From contig NZ_WXYN01000012.1 in NCBI RefSeq assembly GCF_016881065.1, positions 248,001-312,000 of the forward strand: a stretch of DNA of 64,000 bases. Reading direction: 5' to 3'. This DNA is from Planococcus soli. Lineage in GTDB: Bacteria > Bacillota > Bacilli > Bacillales_A > Planococcaceae. Each line of letters begins with the position of its first letter. Position 1 is the stretch's first letter. This document shows positions 37,547 to 45,807 of the stretch, piece by piece. The notes below the pieces were generated by a model. That model worked only from the letters and a program-made list of their open reading frames with translations. It had not been told where the DNA came from and made no database searches. A program made the position numbers and the translations under genes.

Positions 37547-39295
37547 TCATGCTTTTGCAGAATAATCACGTTTACGCGGTGGAATCAACGAAGTGTCGAC
37601 TTCTTCATAATGGAAGATAGGTGCATCAAAGCCATTGAATTTTGCCATCGTTGTTTTTAGGTATTCCTCATCGTTACGTTCCGGGAAATCCGGTTTGTAA
37701 TGAGCTCCGCGGCTTTCGTTCCGGTTGAGTGCCCCGATTGTGATCACTCGTGCTAAATGTAGCATATTCCGCAATTGACGTGTGAACATTGCGCCTTGAT
37801 TGCTCCAAAGCTGTGTGTCGGTGATGCTGATATGGTTGAATCGCTCAAGCAGTTCCTGGATTTTTTCATCCGTCTTCTGCAAACGATCGTTATAGCGTAC
37901 AACTGTTACATTGTCCGTCATCCATTCGCCCAATTCCTTGTGGAGAACATAAGCGTTTTCTGTGCCGTCCAATGCCAGAATTTCTTCCCAAACGCGTTGT
38001 TCTTTCGCTTCATGCGCTTCGTAAATTGCTGAAGGAAGATCTTCCGCTAGAACATCAAGGCCTTTAACGTATTCAAGAGCGTTCGGTCCTGCGACCATTC
38101 CACCGTAAATCGCTGAAAGCAACGAGTTAGCGCCAAGACGGTTACCACCATGCTGAGAATAATCGCATTCGCCTGCTGCCAAAACACCAGGAATGCTAGT
38201 CATCTGGTGGTCATCGACCCATAATCCACCCATAGAATAATGGACAGCCGGGAAGATTTTCATCGGTACTTTACGAGGGTCATCACCTGTGAATTTCTCA
38301 TAAATCTCGATGATTCCGCCAAGTTTGATGTCAAGCTCTTTTGGATCTTTGTGGGAAAGATCCAGGTAAACCATGTTCTCGCCATTGATGCCGAGCTTTT
38401 GGTTGACGCAGACGTCGAAGATTTCACGTGTTGCGATATCACGCGGCACAAGGTTGCCGTATGCTGGATATTTTTCTTCAAGGAAATACCAAGGCTTGCC
38501 GTCTTTGTAAGTCCAAATACGTCCGCCTTCTCCACGAGCCGATTCTGACATTAAGCGCAGTTTGTCGTCTCCTGGAATCGCTGTCGGGTGAATTTGGATA
38601 AATTCACCGTTCGCGTAATATGCACCTTGCTGATAGACGATGGAAGCCGCTGAACCTGTGTTGATGACAGAGTTCGTCGATTTCCCAAAAATGATTCCCG
38701 GTCCGCCGGTTGCCATGATAATAGCATCCGCACGGAACGATTTGATTTCCATAGTCGTCATATTTTGAGCAGTGATTCCCTTGCCTACGCCCTGCTCGTC
38801 AAGAACAAGACCAAGGAATTCCCAGCCTTCGTATTTGGTGATCAATCCGCTTACTTCGTAGCGGCGGACCTGCTCATCCAATGCATACAATAATTGCTGG
38901 CCAGTTGTAGCACCGGCAAATGCTGTTCTATGGTACATTGTTCCGCCAAAACGACGGAAATCCAAAAGGCCTTCCGGCGTACGGTTAAACATAACGCCCA
39001 TGCGGTCGAACATGCGGATAATCCCTGGTGCTGCGTCTGCCATTGCTTTTACAGGACGCTGGTTTGCCAGGAAGTCGCCTCCGTAAACAGTATCGTCAAA
39101 GTGAATATCAGGAGAATCCCCTTCACCTTTTGTATTAACTGCTCCGTTGATCCCGCCTTGCGCACATACTGAGTGGGACCGTTTAACGGGCACGATTGAG
39201 AATAAATCGGCGGGAGAACCTGCCTCTGCAACTTTAATTGCTGCCATCAAGCCGGCTAGGCCACCACCGACGATCGAAATTTTGCCTTTCGCCAT
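37547..39295 (-). CDS. sdhA: succinate dehydrogenase flavoprotein subunit
   Basis: A 582-residue flavoprotein. FAD-binding GGGLAGLMAAIKVAE is near residue 10; the histidine that binds FAD covalently is in RSHSVCAQGGINGA near 42; the catalytic HPTAIPGDDKLRLMSESARGEG region is near 240-262; the C-terminal domain has RNESRGAHYKPDFP. The start is ATG at 39295, with GAGGAG upstream; a GTG four codons earlier overlaps the ribosome site. Bacillus-type, close in length to B. subtilis SdhA. Confidence 0.97.
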   Translation of the reverse strand: MAKGKISIVGGGLAGLMAAIKVAEAGSPADLFSIVPVKRSHSVCAQGGINGAVNTKGEGDSPDIHFDDTVYGGDFLANQRPVKAMADAAPGIIRMFDRMGVMFNRTPEGLLDFRRFGGTMYHRTAFAGATTGQQLLYALDEQVRRYEVSGLITKYEGWEFLGLVLDEQGVGKGITAQNMTTMEIKSFRADAIIMATGGPGIIFGKSTNSVINTGSAASIVYQQGAYYANGEFIQIHPTAIPGDDKLRLMSESARGEGGRIWTYKDGKPWYFLEEKYPAYGNLVPRDIATREIFDVCVNQKLGINGENMVYLDLSHKDPKELDIKLGGIIEIYEKFTGDDPRKVPMKIFPAVHYSMGGLWVDDHQMTSIPGVLAAGECDYSQHGGNRLGANSLLSAIYGGMVAGPNALEYVKGLDVLAEDLPSAIYEAHEAKEQRVWEEILALDGTENAYVLHKELGEWMTDNVTVVRYNDRLQKTDEKIQELLERFNHISITDTQLWSNQGAMFTRQLRNMLHLARVITIGALNRNESRGAHYKPDFPERNDEEYLKTTMAKFNGFDAPIFHYEEVDTSLIPPRKRDYSAKA

Positions 39296-39340
39296 GTTAG
39301 TATTCACTCCTCTTTTAATTCACCAATGATTGAGTCATTC

Positions 39341-39952
39341 TTATACGAATGCAAACAATGCTCTCATACCAATAATCGATAGTACAATAAATACTAGAAG
39401 TGTGAAATAAGTTGCATTTTTTTGTGCGGCTTCGGACTGTGTAATTCCCCATGTAACCAGGAATGACCAAATTCCGTTCGCAAAATGGAAAACTGCGGCT
39501 AATACACCAACGATGTAGAATGCCAGCATAAATGGATTGTCCAAAATGTTCGCCATCATGTTGAAATCGGCTTCATCTGCTCCGATCGCAACTTGGAATC
39601 TTGTTTCAAAGACGTGCCAAGCGATAAAGACTACCAGGAATACTCCTGTATAGCGCTGTGCAACAAACAACATATTGCGCAAATAGCTATAATGCCCAGG
39701 GTTGTTCTTCGAAGTGAACGCTATGTATAACCCGTAGAACGCGTGATACATGAGCGGCAAGTAGATGACGAAAATCTCCAGGAAAATAACGAATGGAAGA
39801 TTAGCCATAAAGTGAGAGGCTGTATTGAATGACTCTACCCCTTGCGTAGCAAAATGGTTGACGATTAAGTGCTGCGTTAAGAATAACCCGATAGGAATGA
39901 TCCCCAACAATGAGTGCAGCCTGCGCATTAAAAATTCACGATTGTTATCCAA
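39341..39952 (-). CDS. sdhC: succinate dehydrogenase cytochrome b558 subunit
   Basis: A 203-residue, five-helix membrane anchor of the Bacillus dihaem type. Haem-ligand histidines are plausible in RRLHSLLG, LTQHLIVNHF, YHAFYGLY and FIAWHVFETRF. It begins DNNREFLMRRLHSLLG, aligned with B. subtilis SdhC. The start is TTG at 39952, with GAGGGGGG 7 nt upstream; any longer form would add an unrelated N-terminus. First gene of the operon, behind a leader of about 100 nt. Confidence 0.95.
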   Translation of the reverse strand: MDNNREFLMRRLHSLLGIIPIGLFLTQHLIVNHFATQGVESFNTASHFMANLPFVIFLEIFVIYLPLMYHAFYGLYIAFTSKNNPGHYSYLRNMLFVAQRYTGVFLVVFIAWHVFETRFQVAIGADEADFNMMANILDNPFMLAFYIVGVLAAVFHFANGIWSFLVTWGITQSEAAQKNATYFTLLVFIVLSIIGMRALFAFV

Positions 39953-40058
39953 AATTTTACCCCCCTCAAAACATTGATTGGCAGCGTCCAGGGCAGACAG
40001 TATATTACGAAAGCACCTGAAGCCGCACACCATCATGATACAATAATATGACATATTT

Positions 40059-40087
40059 ATTGTACTCCCCCCCTTTAGGAGCGTCAA
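40059..40087 (-). promoter_or_regulatory. sdhCAB promoter (SigA type)
   Basis: TTGACG at 40087-40082 and TACAAT at 40064-40059 with a 17-nt spacer that contains a run of seven Gs. Confidence 0.78.
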
Positions 40088-40194
40088 GGCAACGAAGTTC
40101 TTTCAAACAGATAGTTAACAAGCATTTAAAGGGCATTAGACATACTTTCAACAATAATTCGCATTGGAATGTAACCGTTTTAATGGAATTCCGC

Positions 40195-40229
40195 AAAAAA
40201 GCGATTCTCTAATTGAGAATCGCTTTTTT
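40195..40229. terminator. lysC terminator (bidirectional form)
   Basis: A perfect 15-bp stem with AAAAAA and TTTTTT ends (40195-40209 with 40215-40229) and loop TAATT, 117 nt past the lysC stop. Confidence 0.9.
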
Positions 40230-40345
40230 GCTGTATTCTACCTTATTCCACTGCTATCAGTATAATTGCAATATTGCCATTGAGAATTTGAACATTTTGT
40301 GAATATTTTCACGAACAGTTATTTCAGAAGTAAAACAGCTCTTTC

Positions 40346-40837
40346 CTATTTCAATTCTACCTCAGACAATTCGTATGCCTCGTGCAGCGCATTTGCCGAT
40401 TTTTTCATATCCACTTCCGGCACAACTACTGAAATTTTGATTTCGGACGTGCTGACCATCTTTACCGGAATTTCTTTGCTTCTTAAAATATCGAACATCC
40501 GCGCGGCTACACCTGGATTTGAAACCATTCCAGAGCCGACGATCGATACTTTAGACAAGCCCACTTCAATATTCAGTGACAGGAAGCCAATTTCTTCTTT
40601 TGCACCAGTCAGGACTCGCTGTGTTTCTTCCAGACTTTCCTGGCTGATGGAAAAAGAGACGGATGGCGGAAGTTCCTCGCTGATGCTTTGGACGATAATG
40701 TCCACATCGATTTGGTTTTCGGCAAGCTTCGTAAATATATTTGCCAGGGATCCATTAAACGGTTTTTTGTAGGTCACCGTTACCCGGGCGATTCCCGGTT
40801 CAAATGCAACGCCTCTGACGATTAAGTTTTTCTCCAC
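40346..40837 (-). CDS. lysC: aspartokinase II beta subunit (in-frame internal start)
   Basis: GTG at 40837 is preceded by AAGAGGTGA, a stronger ribosome site than many gene starts here, and is in frame with lysC. The product would be the C-terminal 163 residues (the ACT domains). B. subtilis aspartokinase II is known to be made as an alpha and a beta subunit from overlapping in-phase reading frames of very similar sizes. Presence here is inferred from the conserved site. Confidence 0.72.
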   Translation of the reverse strand: MEKNLIVRGVAFEPGIARVTVTYKKPFNGSLANIFTKLAENQIDVDIIVQSISEELPPSVSFSISQESLEETQRVLTGAKEEIGFLSLNIEVGLSKVSIVGSGMVSNPGVAARMFDILRSKEIPVKMVSTSEIKISVVVPEVDMKKSANALHEAYELSEVELK

Positions 40838-41572
40838 AGTGATCACCTCTTGTATGATAGTGCCAGGCTCATCTGAATAACTCGCTCTGACGGATAATGG
40901 AACCCGGTTGTTTTTTGCAAACTCGACTGCCCTTGGGTGCAGAACGCCTGCACCCAAATTAGCAAGCTCCAGCATTTCATCATATGAAATCTGTTCCAGT
41001 TTGCGCGCGCCTGAGACATAGCGGGGATCAGATGTATAGACACCGTTGACATCTGTATAGATTTCGCATTTCTCAGCTTTTAATGCTGCTGCAAGTGCCA
41101 CAGCTGTTGTATCAGATCCGCCTCGGCCAAGCGTTGTGATGTTGCCAATTTTGTCGACTCCCTGAAAACCGGCGACAACACAAAAATAGCCGTTTTCCAG
41201 TACACGTTCCAGACGCTCTGTATGGATCCGTTCAATACGGGCATTGCGCGGAACAGATTCAGTTTCGATTCCCGCCTGCCAACCGGTGAAAGACAGTGCT
41301 TCATGCCCCAACTTTTTAAAAGCCATTGCCAATAAAGAGATGGTGACTTGCTCACCGGTAGCGAGCAGCATGTCCATTTCACGTTTTGGGGGCTCAGCTG
41401 AAATTTCCCCGGCCAGTCCAAGCAAGGTGTCAGTCGTTTTGCCCATGGCCGAAACAACGATGACCACACGTTTGCCCTTTTCTTTTTTACGAATGGCTCG
41501 CTTGGCCACCCCAATGATTTTTTCTGGAGTCGCAACTGATGTCCCTCCAAATTTCATGACGATCGTTTCCAT
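40346..41572 (-). CDS. lysC: aspartokinase II (lysine-sensitive type)
   Basis: A 408-residue aspartate kinase, first step of the lysine/threonine/diaminopimelate pathway. The kinase domain opens VMKFGGTSVATPEKI, has FQGVDKIGNITTLGRGGSDTTAVALAA near 150-176 and CEIYTDVNGVYTSDPR near 190. Two ACT domains lie at about 260-400. The start is ATG at 41572 (GGGAGTG upstream). A lysine riboswitch in its leader indicates repression by lysine. An internal GTG at 40837 with its own ribosome site would give a 163-residue beta subunit. Confidence 0.96.
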   Translation of the reverse strand: METIVMKFGGTSVATPEKIIGVAKRAIRKKEKGKRVVIVVSAMGKTTDTLLGLAGEISAEPPKREMDMLLATGEQVTISLLAMAFKKLGHEALSFTGWQAGIETESVPRNARIERIHTERLERVLENGYFCVVAGFQGVDKIGNITTLGRGGSDTTAVALAAALKAEKCEIYTDVNGVYTSDPRYVSGARKLEQISYDEMLELANLGAGVLHPRAVEFAKNNRVPLSVRASYSDEPGTIIQEVITVEKNLIVRGVAFEPGIARVTVTYKKPFNGSLANIFTKLAENQIDVDIIVQSISEELPPSVSFSISQESLEETQRVLTGAKEEIGFLSLNIEVGLSKVSIVGSGMVSNPGVAARMFDILRSKEIPVKMVSTSEIKISVVVPEVDMKKSANALHEAYELSEVELK

Positions 41573-41649
41573 TCCATTCACTCCCACATTTAGTATGTGG
41601 CCCTCAAAATGTCTGGCAATGAGCCTATAGAAAAGCATTGCCAGACATA

Positions 41650-41890
41650 AAAAGAGGCAGCTCACCGCAACCGCAGCAAACTACCTCTTTTATCATGCAC
41701 GAAAAACGTCCATGTGAGATAGCCCTCCAGAGATTGACTCTGACAGCTCTGCACTTCTTAAATGCAGAACCAGCATGCGCAAAAGCAGTTGCACGCACAC
41801 TTCGGCGACCGCCCCTTTCACCATTCATCTCAGATTCTGCAAATCTCCGAATGCTTACTATTGACGTTCGCGCCTCTATCATCACTTTTC
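41650..41890 (-). promoter_or_regulatory. lysine riboswitch (L-box) of lysC
   Basis: Read leftward, the aptamer starts with GATAGAGGCGCGAA (at 41881), continues with GGTGAAAGGGGCGGTCGCCGAAG and closes with CTCTGGAGGGCTATCTC near 41715; these are the conserved L-box blocks. The terminator is formed by AAAGAGGTAG and CTGCCTCTTTTT (41692-41650). Lysine binding should favour termination before lysC. Confidence 0.95.
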
Positions 41891-41912
41891 CAAGTGATTC
41901 AAATATTCTTTT

Positions 41913-41941
41913 ACGATAACACGTTATGTTTCGCTTGGCAA
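41913..41941 (-). promoter_or_regulatory. candidate lysC promoter inside the uvrC 3' end
   Basis: TTGCCA at 41941-41936 and TATCGT at 41918-41913, 17-nt spacer. The -35 lies in the last codons of uvrC. It would start the RNA just upstream of the L-box. Confidence 0.5.
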
Positions 41942-43720
41942 CGTGGCCTCTGCAAAATGCTGCTCAATCGATAAAGCAAGCGCTTCTGGCATACCCGCTT
42001 GTTTTATCTCTTCTACAGAAGCTTCTTTAATTTTTTTGACAGAACCAAAATGTTTCAGCAGCTGCTGTTTGCGCTTCGGCCCTACTCCTTCGAGTCCATC
42101 AAGAGCCGACTGGATCGAGTTCTTGCCGCGCAATTGGCGGTGGAAGGTGATGACAAAACGGTGGACCTCGTCCTGTATGCGCTGCATCAAGTAAAAGGCT
42201 TCGCTGGTCCGCTTGAGCGGCACAACTTCAACCGGATTGCCATACAATAATTGTGAGGTCTGATGCTTATCGTCTTTTGCAAGGCCGGCAATTGGAATCG
42301 ACAGGCCGAGTTCGTCTTCTAAAATCTCGCGTGCCGACGACATCTGCCCTTTGCCCCCGTCAATAACGATAAGATCAGGCAGCGGCAGTCCGTCTTTCAA
42401 GACACGCGAATAGCGTCGACGAATAACTTCCCGCATCGCCGCGTAATCATCAGGCTTGGACCCGGTGCGCGTTTTGTACTTGCGGTAATCTTTTTTGGAA
42501 GGCTTTCCATCAATAAACGTAATCATCGCAGATACTGCATCGGCCCCCTGAATGTGAGAGTTATCGAATGCTTCGATGCGCAGCGGCGTCTGGATATTCA
42601 TCGCATCGCCAAGTTCCTGGCATGCGCCGATTGTTCGCTCTTCCTGGCGTTCCAGCAGCTGGAACTTTTCCTTGATGGCAATTTCAGCATTTTGCTTCGC
42701 CAGCGCCACCAAGTCTTTTTTCTTGCCGCGCTGCGGAACCAGCACCCGTACACCGAGCCATTCTTTCAGCATTTCAGGGTCATCCGCTTCCGGCAACAGG
42801 ATTTCGTTCGGTTTGACGTGATTGGGTTTTTCATAAAACTGCCCGAGATAAGTCAAAAATTCTTCTTCCGGATCCCGGTACAACGGGAACAATGAAACGT
42901 CTCGTTCGATCAGTTTGCCTTGTCGCACAAAAAAGACCTGTACACACATCCAGCCTTTGTCAACGGCATAGCCGAAAACATCGCGATTGGTAAAATCGTT
43001 CATCGCCATTTTCTGTTTTTCCATAACGGTTTCGATCATGGAAATTTGGTCGCGGTATTCTTTTGCCCGCTCAAATTCCAGATTTTCTGCCGCTTCCGAC
43101 ATCTTCTCAACCAATTCCACTTTGACTTCACGGAAACCGCCATTCAGGAATTTTGTGATGCCGTCGATCATTTCCTGATAGGTCTCTTTTTCCACTGGTT
43201 TAACACATGGCGCCAGACATTGCCCTAAATGATAATACAGGCAGACCCGGTCCGGCATGGTGTGGCATTTCCGCAATGGATACAGGCGGTCCAGCAGTTT
43301 TTTCGTCTCTGCTGCCGCATAGGCATTGGGATAAGGACCAAAATATTTCCCTTTATCTTTTTTGACCTGTCTCGTCGTAATCAGCTTGGGATGGCGTTCT
43401 CCTGTAATCTTCAAGTAAGGATAGCTTTTATCGTCCTTCAGCATGATGTTGTATTTCGGGTCATATTTCTTGATCAAGTTCAATTCGAGAATAAGCGCTT
43501 CTTTGTCGGAAGATGTGACGATATACTCGAAATCCTCGATTTCATTGACCAGACGCTGTGTTTTGGTATCGTGGCTGCCTGTGAAATAGGAGCGCACGCG
43601 ATTTTTTAGAACTTTTGCCTTCCCGACATAAATAATCGTATTTTGGCGGTCTTTCATTAAATAACAGCCTGGCTGATCAGGCAGTATGGGAAGTTTATGC
43701 TGAATCAATTCGTTTGCCAT
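41924..43720 (-). CDS. uvrC: excinuclease ABC subunit C
   Basis: A 598-residue nucleotide-excision repair nuclease. The GIY-YIG domain (3' incision) is at 10-95 ([25 protein letters not shown]). A cysteine cluster ([21 protein letters not shown]) lies near 155-175. The UVR/UvrB-interaction motif is near 205. The RNase H-like 5' incision domain has [19 protein letters not shown] near 382 and IVIDGGKGQ near 455, and tandem helix-hairpin-helix motifs end the protein ([16 protein letters not shown]). Full length. Confidence 0.97.
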   Translation of the reverse strand: MANELIQHKLPILPDQPGCYLMKDRQNTIIYVGKAKVLKNRVRSYFTGSHDTKTQRLVNEIEDFEYIVTSSDKEALILELNLIKKYDPKYNIMLKDDKSYPYLKITGERHPKLITTRQVKKDKGKYFGPYPNAYAAAETKKLLDRLYPLRKCHTMPDRVCLYYHLGQCLAPCVKPVEKETYQEMIDGITKFLNGGFREVKVELVEKMSEAAENLEFERAKEYRDQISMIETVMEKQKMAMNDFTNRDVFGYAVDKGWMCVQVFFVRQGKLIERDVSLFPLYRDPEEEFLTYLGQFYEKPNHVKPNEILLPEADDPEMLKEWLGVRVLVPQRGKKKDLVALAKQNAEIAIKEKFQLLERQEERTIGACQELGDAMNIQTPLRIEAFDNSHIQGADAVSAMITFIDGKPSKKDYRKYKTRTGSKPDDYAAMREVIRRRYSRVLKDGLPLPDLIVIDGGKGQMSSAREILEDELGLSIPIAGLAKDDKHQTSQLLYGNPVEVVPLKRTSEAFYLMQRIQDEVHRFVITFHRQLRGKNSIQSALDGLEGVGPKRKQQLLKHFGSVKKIKEASVEEIKQAGMPEALALSIEQHFAEATLPSET

Positions 43721-43739
43721 TTTATCTCACCCTATTAAA

Positions 43740-43768
43740 AAACCGGGCACCATCACTGGACCCGGTTT
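43740..43768 (-). terminator. trxA terminator
   Basis: AAACCGGG/CCCGGTTT arms (43740-43747 with 43761-43768), followed by a T-run on the minus strand, 10 nt after the trxA stop. Confidence 0.88.
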
Positions 43769-43777
43769 AAGAATTAA

Positions 43778-44092
43778 TTATGCGTGTTTTTCAACCATTT
43801 CAGCTAATGCTTCTTTTGGTCTGAATCCAACTACTTTATCGACAGTCTCTCCGTCTTTCAGCAATAACAAAGTCGGAATGGACATGATGCCGTAATTTCC
43901 AGCTGTTTCCTGGTTTTGATCCACATCAACTTTTACAATTTTAACTTTATCGCTCATTTCAGCGTCCAATTCTTCAAGCACTGGAGCGATCATTTTACAT
44001 GGTCCGCACCAAGTTGCCCAAAAATCTACTAAAACGAGTCCTTCTGATACTTCTTGTGAAAAGTTCTGATCTGTACCGTGTACGATTGCCAT
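43778..44092 (-). CDS. trxA: thioredoxin
   Basis: A 104-residue thioredoxin with the redox motif [15 protein letters not shown] near residue 26 and the cis-proline segment [12 protein letters not shown] near 72. The start is ATG at 44092 with AAGGAGG upstream; a longer upstream reading frame is non-coding. It is preceded by both a SigB-like and an extended -10 SigA-like promoter, which fits its known stress role as general disulfide reductant. Confidence 0.97.
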   Translation of the reverse strand: MAIVHGTDQNFSQEVSEGLVLVDFWATWCGPCKMIAPVLEELDAEMSDKVKIVKVDVDQNQETAGNYGIMSIPTLLLLKDGETVDKVVGFRPKEALAEMVEKHA

Positions 44093-44131
44093 GAATAATT
44101 CCTCCTTATGATTAAACCAAACTATATACAG

Positions 44132-44140
44132 AGTATAGCA
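44132..44140 (-). promoter_or_regulatory. trxA SigA promoter (extended -10)
   Basis: TATACT at 44137-44132 preceded by TGC, about 40 nt upstream of the trxA start. No good -35. Confidence 0.6.
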
Positions 44141-44180
44141 TGCGTTAAAAACACTAGCTATTTTTTTGCCTACTCTTCCA

Positions 44181-44206
44181 ATACCCGGCAAATAGTGGTG
44201 CTAAAC
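44181..44206 (-). promoter_or_regulatory. trxA SigB-type promoter
   Basis: GTTTAG at 44206-44201, a 14-nt spacer and GGGTAT at 44186-44181 match the SigB consensus (GTTTAA, 13-15, GGGWAW) at 11 of 12 positions. B. subtilis trxA is known to have a SigB promoter upstream of a SigA one; the same order is seen here. Confidence 0.72.
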
Positions 44207-44281
44207 GAGAAAAAGTTAGCATTGCTTTCTGTTCCAGCTGACGATTTCATTGCAAGCAACACGTTATTAGAAAAATATACG

Positions 44282-44445
44282 ATATAAGTTGAACTAATCG
44301 AATTCACTCTACCTCTTAGCGCCGGCGCGTCCAGGGGCTAGGCGAAGCAAGAAGACTGGCGCCCTTTGCCTGGCTTCTTGCGGGAGCTATGCCCAAAGCG
44401 TCCGGAGCGTTGTGTAGAAGCTAGATTCTTTAGTTCGACATATAT
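44282..44445 (+). repeat. R1 repeat copy C with inverted terminal sequences (MITE-like)
   Basis: The core 44317-44412 matches copies A and B. Outside it, ATATAAGTTGAACTAA (44282-44297) and TTAGTTCGACATATAT (44430-44445) are inverted repeats agreeing at 14 of 16 positions, so the 164-bp unit has the layout of a miniature inverted-repeat element. An inner stem GCAAGAAG/CTTCTTGC is present. No target-site duplication was evident. Confidence 0.6.
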
Positions 44446-44462
44446 AAAAACCACAAATGAAA

Positions 44463-44501
44463 AACAGGTGAAGAAAAATGGTTAATTTTTCTCCACCTGT
44501 T
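44463..44501 (-). terminator. etfA terminator
   Basis: Arms 44463-44478 and 44486-44501 pair almost fully (AACAGGTG with CACCTGTT and AGAAAAA with TTTTTCT), followed by Ts on the minus strand. It closes the fadR-etfA operon. Confidence 0.87.
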
Positions 44502-44537
44502 CAGACTTTAAAACTTATCAATCTGCCAACCAGCAGA

Positions 44538-45503
44538 TTACATTACTTTTTTGAATTCTTCTGTCAGCATCGGAATGACTTCGAACAAGTCTCCGACAAT
44601 TCCGTAATCTGCTACTTTGAAGATATTTGCTTCTGGATCTTTGTTGATGGCAACAATAACTTTCGAGTTGGACATACCAGCCATGTGTTGGATTGCTCCA
44701 GAGATACCAGCTGCGATATACAAATCAGGTGTTACCACTTTGCCTGTCTGTCCAATTTGAAGAGAGTAATCGCAATAATCCGCGTCGCAAGCTCCGCGTG
44801 ATGCGCCAACAGCGCCGCCAAGAAGATTAGCCAATTCCTGCAATGGCTCAAATCCTTCAGCACTCTTAACGCCACGGCCTCCAGCAATGATCACTTTCGC
44901 TTCAGAAAGATCGACGCCTTCTGTTGATTTGCGAACAACATTTTTGATGATCGTGCGAAGGTTCGTGATATCAACAGACAACGAGCTGACTTCGCCGGAA
45001 CGTTCCTGTCTTTCAAGCGGCGCGATGTTGTTCGAGCGCACTGTGATAAAATCGATTCCTTCTTTTAACTTTACTTTTTCAAACGCTTTACCAGAGAAGA
45101 TCGGACGGATGAATACTGCATCATCGCCTTCGCCTTCAATATTTGTTACATCTGAAATCAAACCGGCCTGTAATTTAGAAGCAATTTTGGGCGCCAAGTC
45201 TTTGCCGACTGCTGTATGGCCAAAGACAAGTCCTTCCGGATTTTCCTGTTCAACAACTGCCATGAATGCCTGGCCGTATCCGTCAGACGTATATGACTTT
45301 AAGTGCGGGTGTTCAACTGTTATAACTCGGTCTGCGCCGTAAGCTACCAATTCTGCTCCGAAGTCAGCAACTGAATCACCGATCAAAACTCCTACTACTT
45401 CTCCGCCGCCAGAAATCTTCTTGGCAGCTGCAATTGCTTCAAATGAGACATTACGCAAAGCGCCTTCGCGCGTTTCGCCCAAAACTAATACTTTTTTCGC
45501 CAT
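44538..45503 (-). CDS. etfA: electron transfer flavoprotein alpha subunit
   Basis: A 321-residue FAD-binding ETF subunit that passes electrons from acyl-CoA dehydrogenases to the quinone pool. The C-terminal FAD domain has [19 protein letters not shown] near 205 and the signature [17 protein letters not shown] near 267, then [20 protein letters not shown]. The start is ATG at 45503 (AGGGGG upstream); a longer frame to 45635 runs into repeat DNA. A 304-nt gap containing two R2 repeats separates it from etfB, which is unusual for an etfBA pair. Confidence 0.96.
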   Translation of the reverse strand: MAKKVLVLGETREGALRNVSFEAIAAAKKISGGGEVVGVLIGDSVADFGAELVAYGADRVITVEHPHLKSYTSDGYGQAFMAVVEQENPEGLVFGHTAVGKDLAPKIASKLQAGLISDVTNIEGEGDDAVFIRPIFSGKAFEKVKLKEGIDFITVRSNNIAPLERQERSGEVSSLSVDITNLRTIIKNVVRKSTEGVDLSEAKVIIAGGRGVKSAEGFEPLQELANLLGGAVGASRGACDADYCDYSLQIGQTGKVVTPDLYIAAGISGAIQHMAGMSNSKVIVAINKDPEANIFKVADYGIVGDLFEVIPMLTEEFKKVM

Positions 45504-45574
45504 GGTCTGTTTACCCCCTAAGTAGATGTGAAAAATATATGGAATGTTTTTTTGCCGGTATTTAAATGGAAGGA

Positions 45575-45680
45575 GCCGCCTCTTCGGGATGTAAGCCACT
45601 CTGGCTGTGCGGCTGAAAACATGCCGCTTCGCCAAATCGTCTTACACCTGTCAGAGCTGAACAGGCACTTCCGCTTTTCT
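45575..45680 (+). repeat. structured repeat family R2, copy 2
   Basis: The hairpin centre is 45590-45646: TGTAAG with CTTACA, TCTGGC with GCCAAA (one mismatch) and GCGGC with GCCGC. It is followed by CTGAACAGGCACTTCCGCTT. Confidence 0.85.
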
Positions 45681-45805
45681 TTGTCCAGACTCCGGTGCCC
45701 AGCTCTTCGGGATGTAAGCCACTCTGGCTGTGCGGCTGAAAACATGCCGCTTCGCCAGATCGTCTTACACCTGTCAGAGCTGAACGCGCACCTTCGCTTT
45801 TCTTT
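45681..45805 (+). repeat. structured repeat family R2, copy 3
   Basis: Starts TTGTCCAGACTCCGG. The hairpin centre 45713-45769 is fully paired: TGTAAG/CTTACA, TCTGGC/GCCAGA and GCGGC/GCCGC with 4-nt and 3-nt symmetric internal loops. It ends GCGCACCTTCGCTTTTCT. It is nearly identical to copy 2 and forms a head-to-tail dimer with it. Confidence 0.87.
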
Positions 45806-45807
45806 GC

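Larger units (their letters stand above)
39953..40345. other. sdh leader/promoter region and lysC 3' region
   Basis: The left part (39953-40055) is the sdhC leader RNA, ending with the run of G before the start; the sdh promoter is at 40059-40087; a strong terminator for lysC lies at 40195-40229; the rest (40230-40345) is AT-rich with nothing recognisable. Confidence 0.7.
44093..44537. other. trxA upstream region and etfA 3' region with R1 repeat
   Basis: 445 nt without a gene. It contains the trxA promoters (44132-44206), R1 copy C with inverted ends (44282-44445) and the etfA terminator (44463-44501). Confidence 0.75.
45504..45807. other. etfB-etfA intergenic region filled by two R2 repeats
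   Basis: Within a co-directional operon this gap holds a tandem pair of R2 units with a period of 123 nt. No promoter was obvious; the etfA ribosome site is at its left end. Open frames through it on both strands are repeat artefacts. Confidence 0.8.
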
